Shown: positions 35,634 through 45,088 of the stretch, in pieces | Numbering within the stretch: position 1 is the first letter of the stretch | Layout of the letters: each line of letters begins with the position of its first letter | Source: G965262015 sp965262015 | GTDB taxonomy: Bacteria > Spirochaetota > Leptospiria > Turneriellales > CBDBES01 | Length of the DNA: 64,000 nucleotides | Assembly (NCBI GenBank): GCA_965262015.1 | Contig: OZ253494.1 | Coordinates: forward strand, 1,240,001 to 1,304,000 | Direction of reading: 5' to 3' | Made by a program: the position numbers and the translations under genes | Notes under the pieces: generated by a model | The model's database searches: none | What the model saw: only the letters and a program-made list of their open reading frames with translations | What the model was told of the DNA's origin: nothing

Positions 35634-36012
35634 TTTGATTCTCTAAAATAACCATAGCTGTAGATAAATCTTTAATATGTGAAATACTAAACCAAACATG
35701 TGTAACAGATAATTGCATACAGGTTTGTTTGATCTCTCCAACTACACAAATACTCTTTTTACCATGACTACCTTTCAAATAAATTTCTTTGTAAGAAACT
35801 CCTGGATTATTACGAGAAAAACCACATGCCTTAACAACAGCCTCTTTAAGAGCAAAACGTGCACTTAAGTAGGGGATTGGATTTTTTTTACTCAAACAAT
35901 ACTCCAATTCTGATTCAGCATATACACGCTCCAAAAAAGCATCTCTATACTGATTATACAAATTAGCCACGCGCATGTTGTCACAAATATCTGTTCCTAA
36001 ACCAATAATCAT
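35626..36012 (-). CDS. acpS: holo-[acyl-carrier-protein] synthase
   Basis: Transfers 4'-phosphopantetheine from CoA to acyl carrier protein, linking CoA and fatty-acid synthesis. IIGLGTDICD carries the Mg-binding Asp, and LSARFALKEAVVKAC the conserved F-A-x-K-E-A motif; VWFSISHIKDLSTAMVI is the C-terminal strand. Start at 36012 (MIIGLGTDI) fits the family; the longer frame adds seven residues from a TTG. 128 residues, usual length. Confidence 0.93.
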   Translation of the reverse strand: MIIGLGTDICDNMRVANLYNQYRDAFLERVYAESELEYCLSKKNPIPYLSARFALKEAVVKACGFSRNNPGVSYKEIYLKGSHGKKSICVVGEIKQTCMQLSVTHVWFSISHIKDLSTAMVILENQNA

Positions 36013-36063
36013 ATATTTCGCATAAATACCCAAGATGAAACCTGGAACGCTTCAATATCTTGT

Positions 36064-37269
36064 TCATTGTATTTGTAAAGTTTTTTCTACACTACTAGAT
36101 TGTCTCTCAATAGAATTAGGAAGTCTATCTTTCTTTTGGGGTGATGTAATAAGCTCAAAGTCATCTTTAGTATTTTGAATATTCTCTTCACTCGCAGTAT
36201 CAACAGAAAATACCTCCGAACCGGATGGCTCTGCTGTACGAGTTTTATAGACTTCCGGTATATCTTTTGTAGCGATGCCAGAGGGGGTAACCGTCTCTTT
36301 AATAAGATGTAGACTAATTGCCACATCAGAAGGTAAAACTTCTACAATCATTACTTGTTCTTTAAATGCAGTAATTAATGGAGAAATTGGAACACTCATA
36401 GGTGAATTCAACTGCCCTATGTAATTCTCTGGAGTCTTCTCGTTATAATCAAACCAATCCAGATTAACAACAGCCTTAAAAAGATTTGAGTTAAGCTGTT
36501 CTAATATTTTAGGGTCACCACGTACAATAAAATCCACCTTAGTATTACCTAGTTTAGTATAAATTTTTGGATGTAGATTAGTTACTTGTATGGATATATC
36601 ATTGAATTTTCGCTCATTTGTTATGTCTTTTTTAAGAATATCCATTTCTACTTCTACACTTTGTGTAGCAAGTCTGATCATTGGATGAGGAGATAGCAAA
36701 GCTAACTGAGTTGTTATTTTTTTAGTGACTTTGGTTATATTCAAAGGTTTGGACAAGATCTTTATTTGTTTACTAAAATGGTTTTTGGTACCAAAACATA
36801 ATATCTTATGTGGTTTAACCTCTAATCGCCCCTGCCGGTAGCCTTCAGCAATATTGCCTTTGAAGGGTACTTTCACCCATAAATATGTTTGAAATATTTT
36901 GTCTAGATGCACACTAATTTTGTCTTTGTAGCTGATAGTAATGCTATCAGGGAACAAACTCGTGCTTAAGGTTAAAGGATAATCATGTACACCAATACTA
37001 CCACTTGATAGATCAACCTTACCTTGTAAGCTTGATGTAGAAAATGTTAAATCTTGTTTTCTACCTCGTATGGTAACCTTGGTAAAGACAGAAGGCCTAA
37101 TCACATATGCTAATTCATTAGGTATATTTACATATGAAACAGGGACATTTAGTATTACAGTATCATATTTAGAAATATGTACATATGACCATAGCACAAC
37201 AGCAAAACAAAAGGCTATAACTTTCCCTTGCCAATTATCACGAATCATACCAAGTATATACTTACTCAT
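36064..37269 (-). CDS. cdaR: YbbR-domain membrane protein, c-di-AMP cyclase regulator-like
   Basis: 401 residues with one N-terminal transmembrane helix (VIAFCFAVVLWSYVHI) followed by an extracytoplasmic region with tandem YbbR-like repeats (beta-rich segments each starting like VSYVNIPNELAYVIRP). The C-terminal 70 residues are low-complexity, rich in Ser, Thr and Glu. In Firmicutes the YbbR protein CdaR binds and modulates the diadenylate cyclase CdaA, and the genes are adjacent, as here, where the start overlaps cdaA by 8 bases. The repeat number cannot be fixed by eye. Confidence 0.85.
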   Translation of the reverse strand: MSKYILGMIRDNWQGKVIAFCFAVVLWSYVHISKYDTVILNVPVSYVNIPNELAYVIRPSVFTKVTIRGRKQDLTFSTSSLQGKVDLSSGSIGVHDYPLTLSTSLFPDSITISYKDKISVHLDKIFQTYLWVKVPFKGNIAEGYRQGRLEVKPHKILCFGTKNHFSKQIKILSKPLNITKVTKKITTQLALLSPHPMIRLATQSVEVEMDILKKDITNERKFNDISIQVTNLHPKIYTKLGNTKVDFIVRGDPKILEQLNSNLFKAVVNLDWFDYNEKTPENYIGQLNSPMSVPISPLITAFKEQVMIVEVLPSDVAISLHLIKETVTPSGIATKDIPEVYKTRTAEPSGSEVFSVDTASEENIQNTKDDFELITSPQKKDRLPNSIERQSSSVEKTLQIQ

Positions 37270-38086
37270 TATCTTCCTCTATACCTATAGGCTGATATGC
37301 ATTGGGAACAAGTGTAGCCCATCTTTCTTTTAAAGTATGTTCATGGAAGTGATTTAAAGTACTATGCAATAATTTTGGGCTTACACGCAATCTTAATTTC
37401 CCAGAATAAGCTAGTGATAACGTGCCTGTCTCTTCTGACACAATAATCACTAAGACATCTGCTTCTTCTGATACACCTAGACCAGCCCTATGGCGAGAAC
37501 CATGTGTACTACTTAATAGTATAGAATTTGACAAAGGTAAAAAGTTAGCTGCTGAAACAATGCCCTCATTATCAATACATACCGCACCATCATGCAATGG
37601 ATTCCCAGGATAAAAGATACTAATCAATAACTCCACACTAAGCTTAGCTCTCAACTTGATGCCCATCTCAATAATTTCATAAACCTCTTCTGTATTAGTC
37701 AAAACAAGCAGAGCACCTATCTTATGTGCTTGAAAATATTGTACAGCTTCTTCTATGATGATAAGACGATCACTATCTATATTTGGTGTTTTAGGCATCC
37801 ATCGCAATACTCCCATCCTATAGAACATCTTCCGTAATTCTGGTTGTAAGATCAGTAAAATAGCAATAATAACATAGGAAGATGTTTTTTCAAATAGCCA
37901 CTCAAGTGTTTCAAGATTGAGCCATTGTGCCACGACAAACACAAAAAACACAAGCAAAAAACCACTTAAGACTGGTATGGCACGGGTATTTTTTATTAGA
38001 CGATATACAACATATGCAATCGCAGTAATAAACAAGATATCAATGACTGCTGAGCCAATATTAACTAAGCCAAAATTAATCATCAA
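37262..38086 (-). CDS. cdaA: diadenylate cyclase (CdaA type)
   Basis: Makes the second messenger c-di-AMP from two ATP. 274 residues: three predicted transmembrane helices in the first 90 residues (VIDILFITAIAYVVYRLI; VLSGFLLVFFVFVVAQWL; YVIIAILLILQPEL), then a DAC domain with the DGA motif (LHDGAVCIDNEGIVSAANF) and the RHR motif (GSRHRAGLGVSEEADVLVI), both needed for catalysis. Followed by cdaR and preceded by folP on the same strand. Confidence 0.95.
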   Translation of the reverse strand: MMINFGLVNIGSAVIDILFITAIAYVVYRLIKNTRAIPVLSGFLLVFFVFVVAQWLNLETLEWLFEKTSSYVIIAILLILQPELRKMFYRMGVLRWMPKTPNIDSDRLIIIEEAVQYFQAHKIGALLVLTNTEEVYEIIEMGIKLRAKLSVELLISIFYPGNPLHDGAVCIDNEGIVSAANFLPLSNSILLSSTHGSRHRAGLGVSEEADVLVIIVSEETGTLSLAYSGKLRLRVSPKLLHSTLNHFHEHTLKERWATLVPNAYQPIGIEEDNE

Positions 38087-38089
38087 ATA

Positions 38090-38890
38090 TTATTCTAAAG
38101 CAGATAAAAGACTTCTCATGTGCACAGTATCTTGTACGTCATGTACTCTTAATATATCAATATCTTTGGTACATGCGAGGTAAGTATGCAAGATTAAACT
38201 AGCACAACCTCTGTCCCTGACATTGTCGACATCTAATAACTTAGATATAAATGATTTTCTGGACAAACCAACCATAACTGCATAACCATCCTGTTTTATT
38301 ACATCTATCTCCTGGAGAAGTTTGATATTGTGTTCTGCTGTTTTACCAAAACCTATGCCAATATCCCATATAATGTTATGAGACATAATCCCCTGTTGGT
38401 TAGCCTGCCGTGTTCTTAATCTTAAAAATTCTAGTACCTCATGAGTTACATTTGTATATTGAGGGTTAATCTGCATATTTGTAAAACTACCTTGTGTATG
38501 CATAATCACTACTTTACTGCCGTAGGTAGCAATATTCTTTACCATTTCTGCACTCTGTAAGCCTTGCACATCATTGATAGTACGTACGCCCATATCAAGT
38601 ACTCGATTAGCAACTTCTGGCTTGTAAGTATCAATAGAAATTTTTTCACTAAATAGCTTATCGCCTATGCTTTGCTTAATGTCAGCTAAACTATTTTTTA
38701 ATAAATTCCACTCATCTTCCCATGTGATAGGCTGAGAAAAAGGACGAGTACTTTCGGCACCAATATCTATCATATCAGCTCCACACTCCAAAAAATCATT
38801 TGCATACTTAATTACTTGGGGAGGGGTAATATATGAGTCAGGATAAAAAGAGTTTTTTGATAAATTGATAATACCCCATATAGAGAACAT
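38090..38890 (-). CDS. folP: dihydropteroate synthase
   Basis: Folate-pathway TIM-barrel enzyme, target of sulfonamides. 266 residues. Signatures: IINLSKNSFYPDS (family INxTPDSF), GADMIDIGAESTRPFSQP, ISIDTYKPEVANRVLDMG, TINDVQGL, VIMHTQGS, DIGIGFGKTAEHNIKLL, and GLSRKSFI. IINLS replaces the usual (I/M)NVT, otherwise standard. Sits 3 bases from cdaA and 3 from the barrel gene, so it is inside a compact operon. Confidence 0.95.
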   Translation of the reverse strand: MFSIWGIINLSKNSFYPDSYITPPQVIKYANDFLECGADMIDIGAESTRPFSQPITWEDEWNLLKNSLADIKQSIGDKLFSEKISIDTYKPEVANRVLDMGVRTINDVQGLQSAEMVKNIATYGSKVVIMHTQGSFTNMQINPQYTNVTHEVLEFLRLRTRQANQQGIMSHNIIWDIGIGFGKTAEHNIKLLQEIDVIKQDGYAVMVGLSRKSFISKLLDVDNVRDRGCASLILHTYLACTKDIDILRVHDVQDTVHMRSLLSALE

Positions 38891-38893
38891 AAC

Positions 38894-39823
38894 CTATAAA
38901 ATACCCCTAAACTCAATATGATGTTGTACTGTTTTGTCTAGAGGATTCTGGTCTACTGCGTAACCTATTGTGAGATAGTTGAAATCAAATAAGAGACCAC
39001 CTGTAATATTACTACCATTTAAACCAACTAATAGTGATGTATAGCGAAAGATATTAATAGATACACCAACATTAGAACGTATATTTTGTATATTAGTCAC
39101 AACAGCATTAGCTCCAACATAAATTTTAATTGGAGTACGAAAAATACGAATAGCACCTGATAAACGTATAATCACATCTAACGGAACATAGTTGGAAGCT
39201 GACGTAGTGTTTTGTATAATACCTATATTATGTAAACTAAAGCCAATCTCAAAGAACGAGGTAACGAACTGCATACCCATATCTATACCACCACCCGCTA
39301 ACCTCACCTTCCCCAATTCTTCAGCTAAACCCATGATATTTACACCTGCTCTCCATGAACCAAACTCATAGGCATAGCCTAAATATCCAACAAACCATTG
39401 TGGCTTTTGAGTAGCATTAGCAATGCCTAGGGCATCTGTACTGTCCACATCTCTTATTTGGGCTCCTAAAAAACCAACTCCAATTGTACCAATAGGCGAA
39501 GTTAGGCTTGTACCCACAAAAATCATTTCTGTTTGTAAAGAGAGAAACGACAAACTAGAATACAGCTCTGCATTAAAATTTAATGGCTCTGCACTACCAG
39601 GGACATCCGCATTGTCATGAGTAGTTTCATTATTGTTGAGTTCATCATGAGAATGAGCTATACCTGCTGGATTCCAGTAAATAGATGCAGGGCCTGTAAT
39701 ACTAGCTGTGTAGGCTCCACCCAAAGCACGAACCTTGGCACCAATACCTAGATGCAAAGGAGGTATGGCTAATATTGAAGAAAAACAGCATAATAAAAAA
39801 AATTGACCTAAAAATAAACGCAT
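38894..39823 (-). CDS. UPF0164/PorV-like outer-membrane protein
   Basis: 309 residues with a signal peptide (LFLGQFFLLCCFSSILA) and the start of the PorV/UPF0164 group: LHLGIGAKVRALGGAYTA, then IYWNPAGIA. This is followed by alternating beta-strands ending in YAVDQNPLDK and VQHHIEFRGIL. UPF0164 proteins are known in Treponema; PorV proteins carry cargo in the type IX secretion system of Bacteroidetes. The family cannot be narrowed further. The next minus-strand gene is a small lipoprotein with an FlgD/CTD-like fold. Confidence 0.8.
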   Translation of the reverse strand: MRLFLGQFFLLCCFSSILAIPPLHLGIGAKVRALGGAYTASITGPASIYWNPAGIAHSHDELNNNETTHDNADVPGSAEPLNFNAELYSSLSFLSLQTEMIFVGTSLTSPIGTIGVGFLGAQIRDVDSTDALGIANATQKPQWFVGYLGYAYEFGSWRAGVNIMGLAEELGKVRLAGGGIDMGMQFVTSFFEIGFSLHNIGIIQNTTSASNYVPLDVIIRLSGAIRIFRTPIKIYVGANAVVTNIQNIRSNVGVSINIFRYTSLLVGLNGSNITGGLLFDFNYLTIGYAVDQNPLDKTVQHHIEFRGIL

Positions 39824-39832
39824 ATTTAAAAA

Positions 39833-40234
39833 TTAGTTAATAATAATTTTTTCTACGGTTGTACCAACAGAATTAGTCTCCTTGATATATATAATCTTGA
39901 TAAAATAAATCCCTGCAGGCACTCTATCGCCTCTACTATCTATACCAGCCCAACGTACTTCTTCTCCCTTATTAAAGGTTCTTGTAAAAACCGTGTCATT
40001 ATATATATTAGAAATATTAATGACTACGTCACCATCTTTAGATAAAACTTGCTGTAAGGCACCACTCAATTTACGGCGGATATTAATAAAACTACTTACC
40101 TTTTTAGGAGTATATGGATTAGGGAATACAACAACGTCATCTAAAGTAAAATCAACCTTAGAACAAGATAACATCTGAGCTATAAAACACATGTAGATAA
40201 CTAATTTAAATAATGGTAATATGATGCGTGTCAT
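39833..40234 (-). CDS. small lipoprotein with FlgD-like/sorting-domain-like fold
   Basis: 133 residues. Lipoprotein signal peptide with lipobox MLSC. The mature part has the pattern VVVFPNPYTP, then ISNIYNDTVFTRTF, VRWAGIDSRGDRVPAGIYFI, which is the shape of the FlgD Ig-like domain and of type A C-terminal sorting domains of type IX secretion cargo (NPxP...WdGxdxxGxxvpxGxYxy). Here it stands alone as a lipoprotein rather than a C-terminal tag. Transcribed with the UPF0164/PorV-like gene 9 bases downstream. Role unknown. Confidence 0.72.
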   Translation of the reverse strand: MTRIILPLFKLVIYMCFIAQMLSCSKVDFTLDDVVVFPNPYTPKKVSSFINIRRKLSGALQQVLSKDGDVVINISNIYNDTVFTRTFNKGEEVRWAGIDSRGDRVPAGIYFIKIIYIKETNSVGTTVEKIIIN

Positions 40235-40395
40235 TTGAAAGCGATATATTTTACACCCTTGATGAAGTATCTCACCACAAAAGATTGCACTCGTTTTGAA
40301 ACTGATGCAATGATGCCTGCTTATCCGATAAAAGTAAGTGACAACATGTCAATTGTAATTTCTACTTGTGAAAATCAAGGATTATTGAATCGATT

Positions 40396-41298
40396 ATGTC
40401 ACTACAAGGTGTTTATACTGCACTCATCACACCCTTCCATGAAAATAACCAAATTGACTGGGAGAACCTTGATAGCCTGATCAAAACACAAATAAATAAT
40501 GATATAGCAGGTCTTGTACCCTGTGGTTCTACTGGTGAAAGCCCAACACTCACCCATAACGAGCATAGAGAATGTATTGCGAAAACCATTGAAATTGCAA
40601 AAGCATATAATCCTGCAGTTACTATTATAGCTGGTGCGGGTTCTAATTCAACCACGGAAGCCATTGTGCTTAGCCAAGCAGCCGAAAAAGATGGAGCTGA
40701 TTACATATTATCTGTCACACCTTACTACAATAAACCCACACAAGAAGGGCTATATAAACATTTTTCTAGGATCGCTGATTCTGTAAATATACCTATCATT
40801 CTATACAATATTCCGGGACGCACTGGAACGCTTATTTCTCTTGAAACAACATCTAATCTTGCACAGCATCCTAATATTTGTGGCGTAAAAGATGCAACAG
40901 GCGACATTAATTTTATGACACAAACGATACTTGCTACACAAGAAGAAAAATTCGTTTTATTATCAGGAGATGATAACCTACTACTGCCAATACTATCAAT
41001 AGGCGGCTGTGGAATAATTAGTGTGGCTTCAAATATCATTCCTCAACTTCTCTCGCACATTGTAAATAAATATCTATCTGGTGATATAGTAAGTGCGAAA
41101 GAACGATTTTTGGAAATATTTCCTTTGTGTGCTGCACTATTTTGCGAGACTAATCCAATACCTATTAAACATGCTGCATCTCTGTTAGGGTTTTGTAGAG
41201 ATCAATTACGACTACCACTCACTAGATTAACTGAGGCTCACAAAGAAGTCATACACAATGCCATGGTTAAATTAAACTTATTAGAATCTATGAAATAA
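40396..41298 (+). CDS. dapA: 4-hydroxy-tetrahydrodipicolinate synthase
   Basis: First step of the diaminopimelate/lysine branch: condenses pyruvate and aspartate semialdehyde. 300 residues. GVYTALITPFHENNQIDW, PCGSTGESPTL, SVTPYYNKPTQEGLYKHF (with the catalytic Tyr), IILYNIPGRTG, and the Schiff-base Lys in ICGVKDATGDI are all present. The gene opens a dapA-dapB-murA operon that runs divergent from the envelope genes. Confidence 0.96.
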   Translation: MSLQGVYTALITPFHENNQIDWENLDSLIKTQINNDIAGLVPCGSTGESPTLTHNEHRECIAKTIEIAKAYNPAVTIIAGAGSNSTTEAIVLSQAAEKDGADYILSVTPYYNKPTQEGLYKHFSRIADSVNIPIILYNIPGRTGTLISLETTSNLAQHPNICGVKDATGDINFMTQTILATQEEKFVLLSGDDNLLLPILSIGGCGIISVASNIIPQLLSHIVNKYLSGDIVSAKERFLEIFPLCAALFCETNPIPIKHAASLLGFCRDQLRLPLTRLTEAHKEVIHNAMVKLNLLESMK

Positions 41299-41302
41299 TA
41301 AT

Positions 41303-42106
41303 ATGAAATTTGCTATTATAGGTGCAATGGGAAGAATGGGACAGGCCATTGCCAACCTTTCCGTAAAACATCCAGAATTACAACTAACCACAGCTATTGA
41401 GCAAAAAGAACACCCTCATTTAGGACAACATTACGGAAAATTATTATCTAATTATGATATCGACATACCTCTTATTGCTATGGAAGATATTGCACATCAT
41501 GACCTGGAGGGTATAATTGATTTCTCTTCACCTACGTCCACTATACAGATACTAGAATATGCTTTAAACTACAATATCCCAGTAGTGGTAGGTACTACTG
41601 GAATGTTGAGCGAGCAAAGTGCTTTAATGAAGACATACTCTAAGCGTATACCTATATTATATTCTTCAAACATGTCTCTAGGAGTGAATATGTTATTTTA
41701 CTTAACGAGAAAATGTGCAAATATTTTGGAAAAATTTTCTTTTGAACCAGAAATAATTGAAAAACATCATAAGCTAAAAAAGGATTCGCCTTCAGGTACA
41801 GCTCATACATTAGCCAGTATTATTCTCGAAGAATATGGTTGGTTAGAAAAAGACATAGTCCATGGAAGAGAAGGTCACATCAAAAATAAACCAGTAAAAG
41901 AGCTGGGTATGCACGCCATCCGAGGTGGGAATATTGTAGGCGATCATGATGTGCTCTTTATCCAAGATAATGAGTACATCACTTTATCACACCATGCTAG
42001 TGATAGAAATGTTTTTGCGGTGGGTGCCTTGCAAGCTTTGTTATTCATACAAAACCAACCACCCAAGTTATACCACATGCTTGATGTCTTAGAATTTGAC
42101 TTATAA
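41303..42106 (+). CDS. dapB: 4-hydroxy-tetrahydrodipicolinate reductase
   Basis: Second step of the diaminopimelate pathway, NAD(P)H dependent. 267 residues. N-terminal AIIGAMGRMGQAI nucleotide-binding loop, GIIDFSSPTST, VVVGTTGM, and the substrate-binding EIIEKHHKLKKDSPSGTA block that is diagnostic of DapB. Four bases after dapA, four before murA. Confidence 0.97.
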   Translation: MKFAIIGAMGRMGQAIANLSVKHPELQLTTAIEQKEHPHLGQHYGKLLSNYDIDIPLIAMEDIAHHDLEGIIDFSSPTSTIQILEYALNYNIPVVVGTTGMLSEQSALMKTYSKRIPILYSSNMSLGVNMLFYLTRKCANILEKFSFEPEIIEKHHKLKKDSPSGTAHTLASIILEEYGWLEKDIVHGREGHIKNKPVKELGMHAIRGGNIVGDHDVLFIQDNEYITLSHHASDRNVFAVGALQALLFIQNQPPKLYHMLDVLEFDL

Positions 42107-42110
42107 TGTA

Positions 42111-43406
42111 ATGGAAAAATTTGTAATACAAGGTAAAAAACCCATAACAGGCACTATTACTCCCCAGGGTAATAAAAATGAAACGCTTCCTATTTTATGT
42201 GCCAGCATTATGAATCAGCATGAAGTACATATTCAGAATGTCCCTTGTATCGCTGATATCAAACAACTCATTAAAATTTTACGCTATTTAAAAGTAGAGG
42301 TAAATACAAAAAATGATTTCGAATCCCTTGTAGTTAAAACAAATAAATTAGAATATAGCATACTACCTAAGGAGATGGTACACAGTTTACGTGGCTCGGT
42401 AACATTATTAGCTCCTCTACTAGCCAGATGCGGCAAAGTTTTTTTACCTAAGCCTGGTGGGGACAAGATTGGAAGAAGAAGAATTGATACTCACTTACTT
42501 GCCTTATCCTCTCTAGGTACTCAAATACAAATTACTCCTGAAGGATATAACTTACAAATAAAAGAAATAGTAGGGTGTAATATTTTGTTGGACGAAATGT
42601 CCGTAACAGCAACAGAGAATGCAGTAATGTTAGCCTCCGTGGCCAAAGGAACAACAGTTATTGAAAATGCTGCCTCAGAACCACATGTGCAGGGGATTTG
42701 TCATTTTTTACAAAAACAGGGCGTTAACATCCAGGGTATAGGTAGTAATCATTTAACTATTCATGGGGTAGAGGGCTATGAGAACCTGGGACCTACAAGC
42801 CATACAATAGGTACTGACTACCTAGAAGTTGGCTGTTTCATTGCAATAGCAGCCCTAACAGGTGGCACCTTGTCTATAAGCAATGTCAATGTAAAAGAGA
42901 TGAGAATGATTGATCTTTGCTTTAGAAGATTGGGGATAGAAATAGAATATGAAGATTATTACATACATGTAAAACCTAATCAAAAACTCAACATACAATC
43001 TGATGCACATGAGCAAATACCAAAAATTGATGATGCCCCGTGGCCAGGCTTCCCTGCTGATATGATATCCATAGCCTTGGTTATTGCCACCCAAGCTACT
43101 GGAAATATACTAATACATCAAAAACTTTTTGAAAGTAGATTGTTTTTTACAGATAAATTAATAAGTATGGGTGCTAAAATAGTTTTATGTGATCCACATC
43201 GTGCTATGATTATTGGACCCACAGCATTGCAAGGTGCTACACTTTCTTCTCCTGATATTCGTGCTGGCATGGCTCTTCTTATCGCAGCCCTATGTGCCGA
43301 AGGTAAATCTGTTATTCATAATATCTTCCAAATTGATCGCGGCTACAAGCAAATTGACCAACGCTTACGCAAGTTAGGGGCAGACATACAACGCATTAAA
43401 TTATAG
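42111..43406 (+). CDS. murA: UDP-N-acetylglucosamine 1-carboxyvinyltransferase, Asp-type
   Basis: First committed step of peptidoglycan synthesis. 431 residues from the ATG at 42111; the longer frame (42096, TTG) overlaps dapB. Motifs: GTITPQGNKNETLPIL, SLRGSVTLLAPLLARCG, DEMSVTATENAVM, TIGTDYLEVGCF, and the C-terminal DIRAGMALLIAAL. The active-site loop reads LPKPGGDKIGRRRIDTH: the usual nucleophilic Cys (GGCxIGxR) is Asp, a substitution known from Mycobacterium, Chlamydia and Borrelia MurA that abolishes fosfomycin alkylation. This is a functional variant, not decay. Confidence 0.95.
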   Translation: MEKFVIQGKKPITGTITPQGNKNETLPILCASIMNQHEVHIQNVPCIADIKQLIKILRYLKVEVNTKNDFESLVVKTNKLEYSILPKEMVHSLRGSVTLLAPLLARCGKVFLPKPGGDKIGRRRIDTHLLALSSLGTQIQITPEGYNLQIKEIVGCNILLDEMSVTATENAVMLASVAKGTTVIENAASEPHVQGICHFLQKQGVNIQGIGSNHLTIHGVEGYENLGPTSHTIGTDYLEVGCFIAIAALTGGTLSISNVNVKEMRMIDLCFRRLGIEIEYEDYYIHVKPNQKLNIQSDAHEQIPKIDDAPWPGFPADMISIALVIATQATGNILIHQKLFESRLFFTDKLISMGAKIVLCDPHRAMIIGPTALQGATLSSPDIRAGMALLIAALCAEGKSVIHNIFQIDRGYKQIDQRLRKLGADIQRIKL

Positions 43407-43409
43407 TAA

Positions 43410-43808
43410 TTACTGTGTAGGTTGAGAAACACAAATTTCTGATAAAATAGCAACTAATCTGCTAGCTAATATAGGTTTTTTAATCCAGGCATCTGCCTCT
43501 ATTTCCTTAAGAGAAGATCGTACTAATTCACCTTCCAAAGCACTTAATGCAATAACTGGGATAGTGTGGTATTGTTTATATTGTTCTTTATTTTTTAACA
43601 TCCATATAAGATTATAGCCCGAAACCTCTGGCATCAATAAATCACATAAAACAATATCAGGCATCAGTAATTTATTGTGTAGTGCTGAAATAAACTCCAG
43701 ACCATTATCATATGAAAAAACTTTAAAACCTGCTTGTTCTAAAGTTTTTTTAATAAAGTATAAAAAAGATGGATCATCGTCAATGCATGCAACATTTTTA
43801 ATAGTCAT
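43410..43808 (-). CDS. stand-alone response-regulator receiver protein
   Basis: 133 residues, a single receiver domain: acidic pair in ACIDDDPSF, phospho-acceptor Asp in IVLCDLLMPEVSGY, the Ser/Thr switch in IPVIALSA, and the Lys in WIKKPI. No output domain. Start at 43808 (MTIKNVACIDDD) with GAGGGGG five to six bases upstream; the longer frame starts from a TTG inside that site. Convergent with murA, four bases apart. It may relay phosphate to a partner protein; none is adjacent. Confidence 0.9.
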   Translation of the reverse strand: MTIKNVACIDDDPSFLYFIKKTLEQAGFKVFSYDNGLEFISALHNKLLMPDIVLCDLLMPEVSGYNLIWMLKNKEQYKQYHTIPVIALSALEGELVRSSLKEIEADAWIKKPILASRLVAILSEICVSQPTQ

Positions 43809-43868
43809 AAACAACCCCCTCAAATTATAGTATAATGAGACTCAACGTAATGTATAAAGCCAACAATA

Positions 43869-45044
43869 TTATTTAAAATTAATCTTACCTGTTTCTGTAT
43901 GGTATTCTACCATCTCTAAGATATTTTCAGGTAGGGTTTCTTTTGCATCATGACTTTGTATATAGTTGATTAACTCCTGAAGGTTATGGGGAAAGTGACC
44001 ATGGCTGAGTTTATAGTCTAAAATATATTTTTCTAGCTTGTCTATAACTTGCTGATATATTTTTTGTAATTCTCTTTCATGGGCTCTAGTACTGCGTTTA
44101 AATTTATCCTTAAAGTTATCATACAAAAAAGTTATCTTTAGATTAACCTGATGTCCATGGTCAAGTTCCCCGCCAGGATGAAAATTATAATCTATTTGTA
44201 TTGAATATAGATCATTATCCATGTACTGTATCCCACACCCCATATTAAAATCTGTGCGTTGATAGTCTCTTGATAGACCACCCCTAATAAATACAAGATT
44301 AAAGAACTTATATTCTACCCCGCTTGAATAAATAAAATTATCACTTAACTCGCTCTTTGTAAAATAGAATTTTATATTAGTTAATAGAGTCAATGTATGC
44401 AAGTTGAGAGATAAAGCCTGCCAAGATAAACCTATCTGAGTTGCATACGGCAAGTTATTCTTGGTATTTAAATAAGTTAAAGGCAAACCTAAATTTGTGA
44501 AGGATAATGAAATCAGCAAAATATCCCCAATATAATTGGTATATTGAGTGAGAATGGGAATAGTAACAGGAAACAAAGCACCTATATTAAAAGCAAAAGA
44601 AAAGGTATCAAAAGTAAATAGACGGCTATAATATAAATTTAACCCAATGCCAAGATGCCACTGATATTTTTTAAAACGAAAACTCTTTGCAGACATTAGA
44701 CCAATCTGGATGCTATAAATAGAGTTTGCACCAATAATAAAACCCTCGTTATCAATTTCTTCAAAAATATATGGAATATGTAAATCTAGAAGAAAACCTA
44801 CAGGATAATTATAAAACCGTTTAGAGCCTAAAAGACCAAAATATCGATTAACAAAAGGACCTTGATCAAATTTAGTAGCTAGTTCAATATCATGTGTAAA
44901 AATAAGTTGAGCTGGATTATGCTTCGCATAGAGAAGTCCTCCATTTGGTAAAGTAATACCTGTACCTGCTAAAGACTGGTTAGAGGCTGAAAAAATTTGA
45001 TCAAGTAACAAACCTGTATGTACGGGGACACCCCATACATACAA
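43869..45044 (-). CDS. outer-membrane beta-barrel protein (PorV/UPF0164-like) with C-terminal helical tail
   Basis: 391 residues from a TTG at 45044. Residues 1-330 show the repeated aromatic strands and turn pattern of the UPF0164/PorV group (QSLAGTGITLPNGGLLYAKHNPAQLI), and the last 60 form a charged helical tail. The frame extends upstream without a stop to 45104, coding KTIIKSKWLLIYTYFFTQT, an excellent signal peptide, and a GGAGG lies four bases before an ATT at 45104. An ATT start would therefore complete a normal secreted protein. It overlaps the next gene's end by 16 bases. Function not recognised. Confidence 0.72.
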   Translation of the reverse strand: MYVWGVPVHTGLLLDQIFSASNQSLAGTGITLPNGGLLYAKHNPAQLIFTHDIELATKFDQGPFVNRYFGLLGSKRFYNYPVGFLLDLHIPYIFEEIDNEGFIIGANSIYSIQIGLMSAKSFRFKKYQWHLGIGLNLYYSRLFTFDTFSFAFNIGALFPVTIPILTQYTNYIGDILLISLSFTNLGLPLTYLNTKNNLPYATQIGLSWQALSLNLHTLTLLTNIKFYFTKSELSDNFIYSSGVEYKFFNLVFIRGGLSRDYQRTDFNMGCGIQYMDNDLYSIQIDYNFHPGGELDHGHQVNLKITFLYDNFKDKFKRSTRAHERELQKIYQQVIDKLEKYILDYKLSHGHFPHNLQELINYIQSHDAKETLPENILEMVEYHTETGKINFK

Positions 45045-45088
45045 AGTTTGTGTAAAAAAATAAGTATATATCAGTAACCACTTACTCT

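Noticed and set aside
40235..40480. 81-codon plus-strand frame before dapA
   Set aside because: Overlaps the well-supported dapA start by 85 bases and has no family features.
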